A stretch of 64,000 nt of DNA, from positions 152,212-216,211 of the forward strand of contig NZ_KQ948145.1 in the NCBI RefSeq assembly GCF_001513955.1. Direction: 5' to 3'. Every line of letters begins with the position of its first letter. The first letter of the stretch is position 1. The notes beneath the pieces were generated by a model that was not told where the DNA came from, did not search any database, and was given only the letters and a program-made list of their open reading frames with translations. This document shows positions 26,679-35,508 of this stretch, one piece after another. Source of the DNA: Streptomyces pseudovenezuelae. Its GTDB lineage: Bacteria; Actinomycetota; Actinomycetes; Streptomycetales; Streptomycetaceae. The position numbers were made by a program, and so were the translations under genes.

Positions 26679-28277
26679 TCACTGGGCCGCCTCCCGGTAG
26701 GCCGCCGCCTCCTCCAGGTCGAGCCTGCGCAGCAGCGTCCGCAGCATCTCGTCGTCGATGTACCGCAGGTCCCGCAGCTTCACGAAGACCGCGCGCTCGG
26801 CGCCGATCATCTCCCCGGACAGCCGCCGATACGTGTCGTCGACGGTTTCGCCGGTCACCGGGTTCACCGCTCCGAGGCGTTCCCACACGGCGTTGCGGCG
26901 GCGGTCCAGGACCGTGCGCAGGCGGTCGGCGAGGGGTGGCGGCAGGGCGTTGCGCTCGTCGGAGAGGAGTTCGTCCAGACGCCGTTCGGCGGCTCGCGAG
27001 GCCTGCGCCTGGGCATTGGCCTCGGCGAGGGTCTCGGCCTGCTGGTCACGGCCGGGGAGCTTCAGCAGACGGATCAGCGGGGGCAGGGTGACGCCCTGGA
27101 CGACGAGGGTGCCGATGACCGTGGTGAAGGTCAGGAAGAGGATCAGGTTGCGGCCCGCGAACGGCTCGCCGTCGTGCAGGTGCTCCGGGATGGAGAAGGC
27201 GATCGCCAGCGAGACCACGCCCCGCATCCCGGCCCAGGCGATGACGAAGGGCGCCTTCCAGGTCGGGTTGTCCTCGCGCTCGCGGATCCTGGCGGACAGG
27301 AGGCGCGGCAGGAAGGTCGCCGGATAGACCCAGACGAACCTCGACACGACGACCACGAGGAAGACGGCGATCGCATACCAGGCGGCGCGGCCGCCCTCGT
27401 ACTCCCCGAGGCCCTTCAGCACGACGGGCAGTTGCAGCCCGATGAGGGCGAACACCGACGACTCCAGGACGAAGGCGACCATCTTCCAGACGGCGTCCTC
27501 CTGGAGGCGCGTCGCGAAGTCGACCTCCCACGCGCGGTGCCCGAGGAAGAGGGCCACCACGACCACCGCGAGCACCCCGGACGCGTGGAACTGCTCGGCC
27601 GCCGCGTAGGCGACGAACGGGATCAGCAGGGAGAGGGTGTTCTGGAGCAGCGGCTCCTTGAGGTGGGTCCGCAGCCAGTGGATCGGCACCATCAGCACCA
27701 GACCGACCGCGACCCCGCCGACCGCCGCGAGCAGGAACTCGCCGATACCGCCCGCCCAGGTGGCGCCCTCGCCGATCGCGGCCGCGAGCGCGACCCGGTA
27801 GGCGGTGATCGCGGTCGCGTCGTTCACCAGGGACTCGCCCTGGAGGATGGTCGTGATCCTGGAGGGCAGCCCCACCCGGCGTGCCACCGCCGTCGCCGCG
27901 ACCGCGTCCGGCGGCGCCACCACCGCGCCCAGCACGAGCGCCCCGGTCAGCGAGAGTCCCGGCACGATCCGGTACGCCGCCCAGCCGACCACGAGGGTCG
28001 CGAAGAGCACGTACCCCACCGACAGCAGCGCCACGGGCCGCATTTGTGCCCTGAGGTCGAGATAGGAGCTGTCGGTGGCCGCGGAGTGCAGCAGCGGCGG
28101 CAGGATGATCGGCAGGACCACGTCCGGGTCGAGCGTGTACTCGGGGACGCCGGGAAGGTACGAGACCAGCAGTCCGACCGCGACCAGCAGCAGCGGCGCC
28201 GGCACCGGGGTGCGCCGGGCAGCCGCGGCGATCGCCGCACTGCCCGCCACCAGCAGCAGCAGTGGCATCACGTCCAT
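26679..28277 (-). CDS. Na+/H+ antiporter, CPA1 family
   Basis: 532 residues. Membrane part (residues about 1-395) has ten or more helices with the family signatures APPDAVAATAVARRVGLP and ILQGESLVNDATA (ion-binding Asp/Asn pair) and WAGMRGVVSLAIAF. The cytosolic C-terminus (about 400-532) is an Arg/Glu/Ala-rich helical region, probably regulatory. Exports Na+ in exchange for protons. Overlaps no neighbour; the divergent UBP zinc-finger gene lies 85 bases away. Confidence 0.94.
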   Translation of the reverse strand: MDVMPLLLLVAGSAAIAAAARRTPVPAPLLLVAVGLLVSYLPGVPEYTLDPDVVLPIILPPLLHSAATDSSYLDLRAQMRPVALLSVGYVLFATLVVGWAAYRIVPGLSLTGALVLGAVVAPPDAVAATAVARRVGLPSRITTILQGESLVNDATAITAYRVALAAAIGEGATWAGGIGEFLLAAVGGVAVGLVLMVPIHWLRTHLKEPLLQNTLSLLIPFVAYAAAEQFHASGVLAVVVVALFLGHRAWEVDFATRLQEDAVWKMVAFVLESSVFALIGLQLPVVLKGLGEYEGGRAAWYAIAVFLVVVVSRFVWVYPATFLPRLLSARIREREDNPTWKAPFVIAWAGMRGVVSLAIAFSIPEHLHDGEPFAGRNLILFLTFTTVIGTLVVQGVTLPPLIRLLKLPGRDQQAETLAEANAQAQASRAAERRLDELLSDERNALPPPLADRLRTVLDRRRNAVWERLGAVNPVTGETVDDTYRRLSGEMIGAERAVFVKLRDLRYIDDEMLRTLLRRLDLEEAAAYREAAQ

Positions 28278-28362
28278 GACCCTCGCCCGCCCTCGCTCAT
28301 CGTCGTGCGCCCGCCCTCATTTTCCGCGCGGCCGCCCGCGCGGCCGTCGTAACCTGGCAATC

Positions 28363-28623
28363 ATGAAACAGTGCACGCACGCCGACGCGCTGCCGCACCC
28401 GGAGCCCGAGCCGCTCAGCGAGACGTGCCCGGAGTGTCTGAGGGACGGTACCCACCCCGTACAACTGCGCCTGTGCCTGTCCTGCGGTCACGTCGGCTGC
28501 TGCGACTCCTCACCGGGACAACATGCGACGAAGCACCACAAGGACTCCGACCACCCGGTCATGCGGACTCACGAACCGGGTGAGAACTGGCGTTGGTGCT
28601 TCGTGGACCATGTCCTTGTGTGA
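28363..28623 (+). CDS. UBP-type zinc-finger protein
   Basis: 86 residues. Zn-UBP (ubiquitin-hydrolase-type) finger alone: Cys/His ligands in KQCTHAD, CPECLRDG, CLSCGHVGCCDSS, QHATKHHKDSDHPVM and EPGENWRWCFVDHVL. Bacterial stand-alone copies are common in actinobacteria and are not tied to ubiquitin; some are found near antiporters, as here (divergent CPA1). Function unknown. ATG 28363. Confidence 0.9.
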   Translation: MKQCTHADALPHPEPEPLSETCPECLRDGTHPVQLRLCLSCGHVGCCDSSPGQHATKHHKDSDHPVMRTHEPGENWRWCFVDHVLV

Positions 28624-28733
28624 CCCTGGACCCCAGGGTTCCAGGACGGTTCGACCGTCTGACGTCTGGGTACGTCAACCCGGCGCGCGTTCTTCCCAAT
28701 TGGAGCCGCAAACCCCTAGACACGGAGCGTGTC

Positions 28734-28754
28734 CACAGTTTTACTGTGAGTGAC
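28734..28754 (+). promoter_or_regulatory. palindrome and BldD-like box upstream of ushX/prsH-sigH
   Basis: CACAGT-TTT-ACTGTG (28734-28748) is a perfect inverted repeat. Overlapping it, TTACTGTGAGTGAC (28741-28754) fits the BldD consensus tnACnC(A/T)GnGTnAn with one mismatch. In S. coelicolor the sigH locus is a BldD target, so a developmental input is plausible. I find no certain SigH-type promoter. Confidence 0.6.
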
Positions 28755-28882
28755 GGCAAGGGGTTGGGGTCCCGGGGACAGGAAAGTCGAGAGCGCGGTA
28801 GCGTCACCGCTGAACACACGTCGCGTTACTCCGGGGGGCGACCCTCGGCCCCCGTAAAGCTTGTACCACCTTGGAGGTGAGG

Positions 28883-29296
28883 GTGTCCCAGATCGCAGGC
28901 GAGCCCGCGACCCAGGACTTCGTGGAAGTCCGGCTGCCGGCCGCGGGTGCCTACCTGTCGGTGCTGCGGACGGCCACGGCCGGCCTCGCGGCCCGTTTGG
29001 ACTTCACCCTCGACGAGATCGAGGACCTGCGCATCGCGGTGGACGAGGCCTGCGCGATCCTGCTCCAGCAGGCCGTGCCCGGCTCGGTGCTCAGCTGTGT
29101 CTTCCGCCTCGTCGACGACTCGCTGGAGGTCACCGTCTCGGCCCCCACCACGGACGGTCACGCACCGTCACGGGACACCTTCGCCTGGACCGTCCTCTCG
29201 GCCCTCGCGGGCAAGGTCTCGTCGGCCGTGGACGAGGACAAGACCGTTTCGATCAGCCTCTACAAACAGCGCGGCGCGGGACCCGGGCCGGCGTGA
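28883..29296 (+). CDS. prsH: anti-sigma factor (RsbW-like kinase) for SigH
   Basis: 137 residues from GTG 28883, with GGAGGTGA just upstream. GHKL/RsbW fold: DEIEDLRIAVDEACAILL (N-box) and the DDSLEVTVSAPT region. It binds the neighbouring SigB-type sigma factor and holds it inactive, with release by partner switching. The equivalent protein in S. coelicolor is named UshX or PrsH. Its stop overlaps a GTG in the sigH frame, so sigma and anti-sigma are coupled. Confidence 0.9.
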   Translation: MSQIAGEPATQDFVEVRLPAAGAYLSVLRTATAGLAARLDFTLDEIEDLRIAVDEACAILLQQAVPGSVLSCVFRLVDDSLEVTVSAPTTDGHAPSRDTFAWTVLSALAGKVSSAVDEDKTVSISLYKQRGAGPGPA

Positions 29297-30459
29297 GGGA
29301 CGGGGACGGGCCGGTGCGGGACGAAGAGCGCGGCACACGGGAGCTGCCGGCCGAGGGCGGACACCGTCCTCCCTGCCCGAGCGGCGCCGACAGCCTGGGC
29401 GACGAAGGCCCCGGCGGTTCCCGCCGCATGGCGGACGGCATCGACGGCATCCCCGAGCAGGCCCGGCCGCATCCGGAGGAGGACGTCGTCGACACGACGG
29501 CGACCGGCCTGCTGGACGACGGGCAGCGTGATCGGAAAAGTGCCGTGCAGGGTGCGCCTCCGGCAGGGCGGGCCGGGGTCCTCCCGGTGCCGACGGAGGC
29601 GAGGGCTCGTGGAAGGGCGACGGGCGGGACGATGAGCGAGCACGAGCGAAACGCAGAGGACGGCGCGGCGGGCGCGAACAACACGCCGGTCCCACGGCAC
29701 GATCCACAGGACCGCAGCGGGGCACGTGCCCTTTTCATCGAGCTGCGCGCCCTGAAGGACGGCAGCCCGGAGTACGCGGAGCTGCGCAACCGGCTGGTCC
29801 GGATGCACCTGCCGCTCGTCGAGCACCTCGCCCGCCGCTTCCGCAACCGCGGCGAGCCGCTGGACGACCTGACCCAGGTCGCCACGATCGGCCTGATCAA
29901 GTCGGTCGACCGCTTCGACCCGGACCGCGGGGTGGAGTTCTCGACCTACGCGACCCCCACGGTCGTCGGTGAGATCAAGCGCCACTTCCGCGACAAGGGC
30001 TGGGCGGTCCGGGTGCCCCGGCGCCTTCAGGAACTGCGCCTGTCCCTGACGACGGCCACGGCGGAGCTCTCCCAGCAGCACGGCCGCTCCCCCACGGTCC
30101 ACGAACTGGCCGAGAAACTGGCCATCTCGGAGGAGGAGGTCCTGGAGGGCCTGGAGTCCGCCAACGCGTACTCCACGCTGTCCCTGGACGTCCCCGACAC
30201 GGACGACGAGTCCCCGGCGGTGGCGGACACCCTCGGCGCGGAGGACGAGGCGCTGGAGGGCGTCGAGTACCGGGAGTCGCTCAAGCCGCTGCTTGAGGAC
30301 CTGCCGCCGCGCGAGAAGCGAATCCTTCTCCTCCGCTTCTTCGGCAACATGACCCAGTCGCAGATCGCGCAGGAGGTCGGCATCTCCCAGATGCACGTCT
30401 CCCGCCTGCTGGCCCGCACCCTGGCCCAGCTCCGGGAGAAGCTGCTGGTGGAGGAGTAG
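29293..30459 (+). CDS. sigH: SigB/SigF-type stress sigma factor SigH
   Basis: 388 residues if GTG 29293 is used; the ATG at 29632 gives 275 residues (MSEHERNAED). Conserved parts: region 2 (LVEHLARRFRNRGEPLDDL, TQVATIGLIKSVDRFD, FSTYATPTVVGEIKRHFRD), region 3 (AELSQQHGRSPTVHELAEKL) and region 4 (ALPPREKRILLLRFFGNMTQSQIA, VGISQMHVSRLLARTLAQLR). The 113-residue N-terminal extension is low in complexity; S. coelicolor SigH is made in several N-terminally different forms, so both starts may be real. Controls the osmotic/stress and developmental response. Coupled to the anti-sigma gene by GTGA overlap. Confidence 0.93.
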   Translation: MRDGDGPVRDEERGTRELPAEGGHRPPCPSGADSLGDEGPGGSRRMADGIDGIPEQARPHPEEDVVDTTATGLLDDGQRDRKSAVQGAPPAGRAGVLPVPTEARARGRATGGTMSEHERNAEDGAAGANNTPVPRHDPQDRSGARALFIELRALKDGSPEYAELRNRLVRMHLPLVEHLARRFRNRGEPLDDLTQVATIGLIKSVDRFDPDRGVEFSTYATPTVVGEIKRHFRDKGWAVRVPRRLQELRLSLTTATAELSQQHGRSPTVHELAEKLAISEEEVLEGLESANAYSTLSLDVPDTDDESPAVADTLGAEDEALEGVEYRESLKPLLEDLPPREKRILLLRFFGNMTQSQIAQEVGISQMHVSRLLARTLAQLREKLLVEE

Positions 30460-30653
30460 GCCGACCCGGCCCACCCCCAGCGAGGTCCGAGCGTCCGGCG
30501 CACCGCCGGACTCGGGCCCAGGCCGGCCGTCGGCACAGCCTGCTTGGCACTCCCCGCTTCGGCACCGACCGGCCGCTCAGGTCCTACGGCGACGGCAGGC
30601 CGCGCGGCCCGGCAGCCACCGCTCGCTCACCGGCCCCGCACGTCGGGGTACCG

Positions 30654-31103
30654 CTACTGCTTGCCGTCCTGTGCCCGTCCCGGGCCCCGGATTCCGAGCG
30701 CCTGGGTCGTCGCCGGGTTGATCAGGAGGATCAGCGCGACCACCGCGACGACCGCGAGGACGATGCCCGCCGGGATCGCCACGCTGTCGGCCTGGAGGAG
30801 GTTGTAGGCGACGGGCAGGGCCATGATCTGGGTGATCACCGCAGGACCCCGGCTCCAGCTGCGCCGGCCGAGCAGCCCGCGGGCGGCGAGCAGCGGCAGC
30901 AGCGCGAGGACGATCAGCGTGACGCCCCCGGTGACGGCCGACTGCCGGTCGTCCGGGTCCCCGGCCAGGCCCTCCACGAGCATCCCGACGCCTCCCACGA
31001 CGAGCGCGAGCCCTTCCAGGGCGGCCAGGGCGGCGGCGTACGTCAGGCGCCGCGGGCGCGGACCGGCGGTCTCGGGGATGACGGGGGTCTGCTCACTACT
31101 CAC
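30654..31103 (-). CDS. small integral membrane protein
   Basis: About 149 residues from GTG 31103, four to five predicted helices (LAALEGLALVVGGVGMLVEG, GGVTLIVLALLPLLAARGL, AVITQIMALPVAYNLLQAD, IPAGIVLAVVAVVALILLI). Soluble N-terminus with Pro/Arg. Conserved-looking but no recognised family. Isolated between the convergent sigH and the divergent lipid-kinase gene. Confidence 0.78.
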   Translation of the reverse strand: MSSEQTPVIPETAGPRPRRLTYAAALAALEGLALVVGGVGMLVEGLAGDPDDRQSAVTGGVTLIVLALLPLLAARGLLGRRSWSRGPAVITQIMALPVAYNLLQADSVAIPAGIVLAVVAVVALILLINPATTQALGIRGPGRAQDGKQ

Positions 31104-31273
31104 CCCTGAAGGGTAGCCCTCGCCCCCGAAGTGCCCGCGGGTGAGGCGCGGACAACGCACACCGCCGCACTCGGGTTGCCCCCGGCCCCCGTGGCAAGGT
31201 TCACGTGCCGAAGTCTTACGTGATCCCTACCTCGACCTGTGCCCGGTACCACCCAGTAGGTACGCTGCAACCC

Positions 31274-32242
31274 ATGCGTGCACTTCTCGTGGTCAATCCG
31301 GCGGCAACCACCACAAGCGCACGTACGCGCGATGTCCTCATCCACGCGCTCGCGAGCGAGATGAAGCTGGAAGCGGTCACCACCGAGTACCGCGGCCACG
31401 CACGCGACCTGGGCCGGCAGGCGGCGGAGAGCAAGGACATCGACCTGGTCGTGGCCCTGGGTGGCGACGGCACGGTCAACGAGGTGGTCAACGGCCTCCT
31501 GCACGCCGGCCCCGCCCCCGAGCACCTTCCCGGCCTCGCCGTGGTCCCCGGCGGCTCCACCAACGTCTTCGCCCGCGCCCTCGGCCTGCCCAACGACGCG
31601 GTCGAGTCCACCGGCGCCCTCCTGGACGCCCTGCGCGAGGGCAGCGAGCGGACGGTCGGCCTGGGTCTGGCCTCCGGCACACCCGGCACCGAGGACGAAG
31701 CCGTACCGGGACGCTGGTTCACGTTCAACGCGGGGCTCGGATTCGACGCGGGTGTGGTCGGCCGGGTCGAGCAGCAGCGGGAGCGCGGCAGGAAATCCAC
31801 ACACGCTCTCTACGTCCGCCAGGCCCTGCGCCAGTTCTTCGGCGAGGCGCACCGCCGGCACGGCACGATCACCGTGGAGCGTCCGGATGCGGAGCCGGTG
31901 ACCGATCTGGTCCTTTCCATAGTCTCGAACACCTCTCCGTGGACCTTCCTGGGCAATCACCCTATGTACGCGTCGCCTAAGGCCTCGTTCGATAAAGGGC
32001 TCGACGTGCTCGGTCTCAGCCGTATGACGACGCCCGCGATGGCCCGATATGGCACCCAGTTGCTCACTTCGTCCCCCGAACGCGGCCCCCATGGCAAGCA
32101 CGCCGTGTCCCTGCACGACCTGGACCGCTTCACCTTGCATTCGAAGGTGCCCCTGCCCCTCCAGATGGACGGCGACCACCTCGGGCTGCGTACGAGCGTG
32201 ACGTTCACAGGCGTACGCCGTGCACTGCGTGTGATTGTGTGA
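31274..32242 (+). CDS. diacylglycerol/sphingosine-type lipid kinase family protein
   Basis: 322 residues from ATG 31274. DAGK catalytic domain: RALLVVNPAATTTSARTRDV, VVALGGDGTVNEVVNGLL (the ATP-binding GGDGT at residues about 58-62), AVVPGGSTNVFARALGLP; C-terminal accessory beta domain includes LQMDGDHLG with the conserved DGD. Phosphorylates a lipid such as diacylglycerol or a related polyprenol/PIM precursor; substrate not assignable. An earlier in-frame ATG at 31205 would add 23 residues without a better ribosome site. Confidence 0.9.
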   Translation: MRALLVVNPAATTTSARTRDVLIHALASEMKLEAVTTEYRGHARDLGRQAAESKDIDLVVALGGDGTVNEVVNGLLHAGPAPEHLPGLAVVPGGSTNVFARALGLPNDAVESTGALLDALREGSERTVGLGLASGTPGTEDEAVPGRWFTFNAGLGFDAGVVGRVEQQRERGRKSTHALYVRQALRQFFGEAHRRHGTITVERPDAEPVTDLVLSIVSNTSPWTFLGNHPMYASPKASFDKGLDVLGLSRMTTPAMARYGTQLLTSSPERGPHGKHAVSLHDLDRFTLHSKVPLPLQMDGDHLGLRTSVTFTGVRRALRVIV

Positions 32243-32563
32243 GCAGAAGGGGCTAAAGTCCTTTCACTCGAACGTTTAGGCCAGGGTCCACCCCATGGAA
32301 GTACGGCTGTGACCTAGTCGACACCGAGGAATCAAAAAAAACTTTCCGGAAGGGGTTGTATCCGCCGCTGAGGTTTGCGAGTCTCTACGTGGCGGTCGGG
32401 ACAGCCCGCAACACCAGCGTCCACAGGCCACCGGAACCCCTCTTCAATCCACAGGACCACGCCGGGGAAGACTCGGCGATCGGCCCTTCACTTGTTGAGG
32501 GATTCGTGAAAGCGTTCACATTCACAAGCAACTTGCACGTAATACCAAGGAGAGGTAGCAGCC
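32243..32563. other. 321-bp leader of wblE
   Basis: AT-rich island by Streptomyces standards, including an A8 tract at about 32335-32342. Contains the palindrome GTGAA-AGCG-TTCAC (32506-32519) followed by TTCACATTCACA, and AAGGAGAGG just before the wblE ATG. Likely holds the wblE promoter, but I cannot place -35 and -10 boxes with confidence. No other gene. Confidence 0.55.
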
Positions 32564-32821
32564 ATGGACTGGCGTCACAACGCCGTTTGCCGCGAGGAAG
32601 ACCCCGAGCTCTTCTTCCCCATCGGCAACACCGGTCCTGCGCTGCTGCAGATCGAGGAAGCCAAGGCCGTCTGCCGTCGCTGCCCCGTTATGGATCAGTG
32701 TCTGCAGTGGGCGCTCGAGTCCGGTCAGGACTCCGGCGTCTGGGGTGGTCTCAGCGAGGACGAGCGTCGCGCCATGAAGCGCCGTGCCGCCCGCAACCGG
32801 GCCCGTCAGGCCTCCGCCTGA
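32564..32821 (+). CDS. wblE: WhiB-family iron-sulfur transcription factor WblE
   Basis: 85 residues. Four Cys at 9, 37, 40 and 46 (C-x27-C-x2-C-x5-C), the ligands of a [4Fe-4S] cluster, followed by the GVWGG turn (GVWGGLSEDERR) and a basic C-terminal tail (KRRAARNRARQ) that contacts DNA. WhiB1/WblE-type proteins bind region 4 of the principal sigma factor. SD AAGGAGAGG sits 13 bases before ATG. Ends before a strong terminator. Confidence 0.97.
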   Translation: MDWRHNAVCREEDPELFFPIGNTGPALLQIEEAKAVCRRCPVMDQCLQWALESGQDSGVWGGLSEDERRAMKRRAARNRARQASA

Positions 32822-32942
32822 CACACCCGCCCCACAAAACAGCCTGAGCTTGGCGGCGCGTACACCGCGTACGCTTCTCCCGCCCCCGAGCCGCAGCGCG
32901 CAGTACCCCCGATGCGCAGCACACGCTGGCAACGAGCATTTG

Positions 32943-32975
32943 AGCCCCGGACCCCTGAACGGTCCGGGGCTTTTT
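32943..32975 (+). terminator. strong rho-independent terminator
   Basis: 11-bp stem (AGCCCCGGACC at 32943-32953 with complement 32961-32971), 7-base loop, then TTTTT at 32971-32975. Follows wblE and precedes the convergent histidine kinase stop at 33000. Confidence 0.92.
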
Positions 32976-32999
32976 GCTGCGCCCGGACCGTGTGCGGCC

Positions 33000-34466
33000 C
33001 TACTTGTGCGCCTGCACCGGCACATCCAGGATCACCCGGGTGCCGCCCTCCGGCACCGGGACCATGTCGAACGTGCCGCCCAACTCGCCTTCCACCAGCG
33101 TCCGTACGATCTGCAGGCCCAGGTTGCCCCCGGTGTGCGGGTCGAAGCCCTCGGGCAGACCGACGCCGTCGTCCTGGACGGTCACGAGAAGGCGGGCCTC
33201 CTTGGTGGTGCCGCCGCGGACGGCCGACACCTCGACCGTGCCGGTCTCGCCCTCGCGGAAGCCGTGCTCCAGGGCGTTCTGGAGGATTTCCGTGAGGACC
33301 ATCGACAGGGGGGTGGCGACCTCGGCATCCAGGATGCCGAAGCGTCCGCTGCGCCGGCCGGTGACCTTGCCCGGGGAGATCTCGGCGACCATGGCGAGCA
33401 CCCGGTCGGCGATCTCGTCGAACTCCACGCGCTCGTCCAGGTTCTGAGACAGCGTCTCGTGCACGATCGCGATCGAGCCGACCCGCCGTACCGCCTCTTC
33501 GAGGGCCTCCCGGCCGCGGTCGGACTCGATGCGCCGGGCCTGGAGGCGGAGCAGGGCCGCCACCGTCTGGAGGTTGTTCTTCACCCGGTGGTGGATCTCC
33601 CGGATGGTCGCGTCCTTGGTGATCAACTCGCGCTCGCGGCGGCGCAGTTCGGTCACGTCCCGTAGCAGGACCAGTGAACCGATGCGGGTGCCCTTGGGCT
33701 TGAGGGGAATCGCCCGGAACTGGATGACCCCGTCGTGCGCCTCGATCTCGAACTCGCGCGGTGCCCAGCCGCTGGCCACCTTGGCGAGCGCCTCGTCCAC
33801 GGGGCCCCGGGTCGGGGCGAGTTCGGCGGTGGTCCGGCCGAGGTGCTGGCCGACGAGGTCGGAGGCGAGGCCCATGCGGTGGTAGGCGGACAGGGCGTTC
33901 GGGGAGGCGTACTGGACGATGCCGTCCGCGTCGAGGCGGATCAGGCCGTCGCCGACGCGCGGGGCCGCGTCCATGTCCATCTGCTGGTTGGGGAACGGGA
34001 AGGAGCCGGCCGCGATCATCTGGGCCAGGTCGGACGCGCTCTGCAGATAGGTCAGTTCGAGCCGGCTCGGGGTGCGGACCGTCAGCAGGTTGGTGTTGCG
34101 GGCGATGACACCGAGGACGCGCCCCTCCCGTCGTACCGGGATCGACTCGACGCGGACCGGGACCTCCTCGCGCCACTCCGGGTCGCCCTCGCGCACGATC
34201 CGGCCCTCGTCGTGCGCCACGTCCAGCAGCGGGCGGCGGCCGCGGGGGACGAGGTGGCCGACCATGTCGTCCTGGTAGGAGGTGGGACCGGTGTTGGGCC
34301 GCATCTGGGCGACGGAGACGTATCTGGTGCCGTCGAGAGTGGGGACCCACAGGACGAGGTCGGCGAAGGAGAGGTCGGAGAGCAGCTGCCACTCCGAGAC
34401 CAGCAGATGCAGCCACTCGAGGTCGGAGTCGTCGAGCGCGGTGTGCTGGCGGACCAGTTCGTTCAT
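33000..34466 (-). CDS. PdtaS-like sensor histidine kinase
   Basis: 488 residues from ATG 34466 (MNELVRQHTALDDSDLEWL). GAF-like N-terminal sensory part (residues about 20-170), PAS module about 170-280 (IRLDADGIVQYASPNALSAY, RRLRELI region), HisKA_2 phospho-acceptor (ATIREIHHRVKNNLQTVAAL, with the His in IHHRVKNN) and HATPase_c_2 (LTEILQNALEHGF, GVGLPEGFDPHTGGNLGL). Cytosolic. In actinobacteria PdtaS partners the RNA-binding antiterminator PdtaR; no response regulator is adjacent here. A GTG 9 bases upstream is an alternative start. Confidence 0.93.
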   Translation of the reverse strand: MNELVRQHTALDDSDLEWLHLLVSEWQLLSDLSFADLVLWVPTLDGTRYVSVAQMRPNTGPTSYQDDMVGHLVPRGRRPLLDVAHDEGRIVREGDPEWREEVPVRVESIPVRREGRVLGVIARNTNLLTVRTPSRLELTYLQSASDLAQMIAAGSFPFPNQQMDMDAAPRVGDGLIRLDADGIVQYASPNALSAYHRMGLASDLVGQHLGRTTAELAPTRGPVDEALAKVASGWAPREFEIEAHDGVIQFRAIPLKPKGTRIGSLVLLRDVTELRRRERELITKDATIREIHHRVKNNLQTVAALLRLQARRIESDRGREALEEAVRRVGSIAIVHETLSQNLDERVEFDEIADRVLAMVAEISPGKVTGRRSGRFGILDAEVATPLSMVLTEILQNALEHGFREGETGTVEVSAVRGGTTKEARLLVTVQDDGVGLPEGFDPHTGGNLGLQIVRTLVEGELGGTFDMVPVPEGGTRVILDVPVQAHK

Positions 34467-34475
34467 GGAGGGCAC

Positions 34476-34852
34476 GGGTGCGAGCGTACCTGGGGGTATG
34501 TGAGTGACCTAAAAACACCGGGCCGGGAACAACCGTGCCCGGAAACACCCGCGGGCCGCGGCGCCTGGGAAGGACCCTCAACCTTCCCGGCACCGCAGCC
34601 CGGAGCAATATCGGCCGTGGGGTGTGCGGTCCCGGTCGGCCGAGGATGAGGACCCGGGGCAGTCAGGGCAGAGAGCTCCGGTTCCTCGGTCCGCCTTCCT
34701 GTGCGGGGAAGACGGAAGTCGCATTTTCCATTGTGGACTAGACCACTAGGTGTGTCCATGCGGTGGAGCGTGTTTGTTGTTGGAGCTTTCCCTCACGGGA
34801 GTCAACTAGTCGGACGCCCTAACAACCACCACGCAGCCTAACGCGTGTGGGT
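34476..34852. other. 377-bp intergenic region with an unassigned DasR site
   Basis: A DasR-type operator, TGTGGACTAGACCACT, is at 34732-34747 (within 3 mismatches of the dre consensus and nearly identical to the dasR-upstream site at 43482). No gene in the region explains it. Both flanking genes are on the minus strand: the kinase start is 266 bases away and the TetR gene ends at 34853. A 98-codon minus-strand ORF at 34463-34759 has poor coding character. Confidence 0.7.
34732..34747. promoter_or_regulatory. DasR-responsive element (dre), target unclear
   Basis: TGTGGACTAGACCACT compared with the dre consensus A(C/T)TGGTCTAGACCA(G/C)T. Read on the minus strand, AGTGGTCTAGTCCACA. It lies about 270 bases upstream of the kinase start and beyond the stop of the TetR gene. 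Could control the kinase from a distant promoter or mark a lost gene. Confidence 0.75.
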
Positions 34853-35494
34853 TCATGTGCGGGGCCAGATGGCCATGGCAATTTCCGCGACGGCCTCCAG
34901 CTCCTCCCGGCTCGCGCCGTCGCGCGCCTGCTGGGACATGCCCTGGATCACCGCCCCGGTGTACCGGGCCAGTGTGGCGGCGTCGGTACCGGCCGGCAGC
35001 TCCCCCGCCGCGATGTCCGCCCTGATACGGCTCTCGAGGGCGGCGATGTTGGCGTTGCGCCGCCCGCGCAGCGACTCCTCGACCTCCGGGGTGGAGCAGT
35101 TGGTGGCGGCGTGGACGACGAGGCAGCCGTGCGGATGACCGGGGGCCGTGTACGCGACGGCCGCCTCCCGCAGCATTCGCTCCATGGCGGCCCGGGCGGT
35201 GGGCTCCTCGACGAGCGCGCGGTCACTGAAGGAGCCGTACCGGACGCCGTACTCCTTGACGACCTCCTCGAACAGCGAGCGCTTGTCGCCGAAGGCCGCG
35301 TAGAGGCTGGGGGCCCCGATGTCCATGACGCGGGTGAGGTCGGAGACGGAGGTGGCCTCGTATCCGTGCTCCCAGAAGGCCAGGATCGCCTTCTCCAGGG
35401 CGGTCGCGCGATCGAAGGACCGCGGGCGCCCGCGGGGCTTCGCCTTCCTGACCCCGGCCTCGACCTGCTCTTTCGTCTGTTCGCCGCCCACCAT
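34853..35494 (-). CDS. TetR-family transcriptional regulator
   Basis: 213 residues. Helix-turn-helix region YEATSVSDLTRVMDIGAPSLYAAF (residues about 46-70; only the core is quoted) and a TetR_C-type ligand domain with two Cys (HGCLVVHA, CSTPEVEE). Start ATG 35494. Divergent from the SDR gene, with two 17-bp direct repeats between them, so it probably controls the SDR gene and itself. Related to the AcrR/YcdC group of redox- or drug-responsive repressors; ligand unknown. Confidence 0.9.
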   Translation of the reverse strand: MVGGEQTKEQVEAGVRKAKPRGRPRSFDRATALEKAILAFWEHGYEATSVSDLTRVMDIGAPSLYAAFGDKRSLFEEVVKEYGVRYGSFSDRALVEEPTARAAMERMLREAAVAYTAPGHPHGCLVVHAATNCSTPEVEESLRGRRNANIAALESRIRADIAAGELPAGTDAATLARYTGAVIQGMSQQARDGASREELEAVAEIAMAIWPRT

Positions 35495-35508
35495 GGAGTG
35501 AATTGTAT

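Noticed and set aside
34463..34759. 98-codon ORF containing the orphan DasR site
   Set aside because: Operator within the coding start, Pro/Arg-rich composition and no homologue recognised. More likely non-coding.
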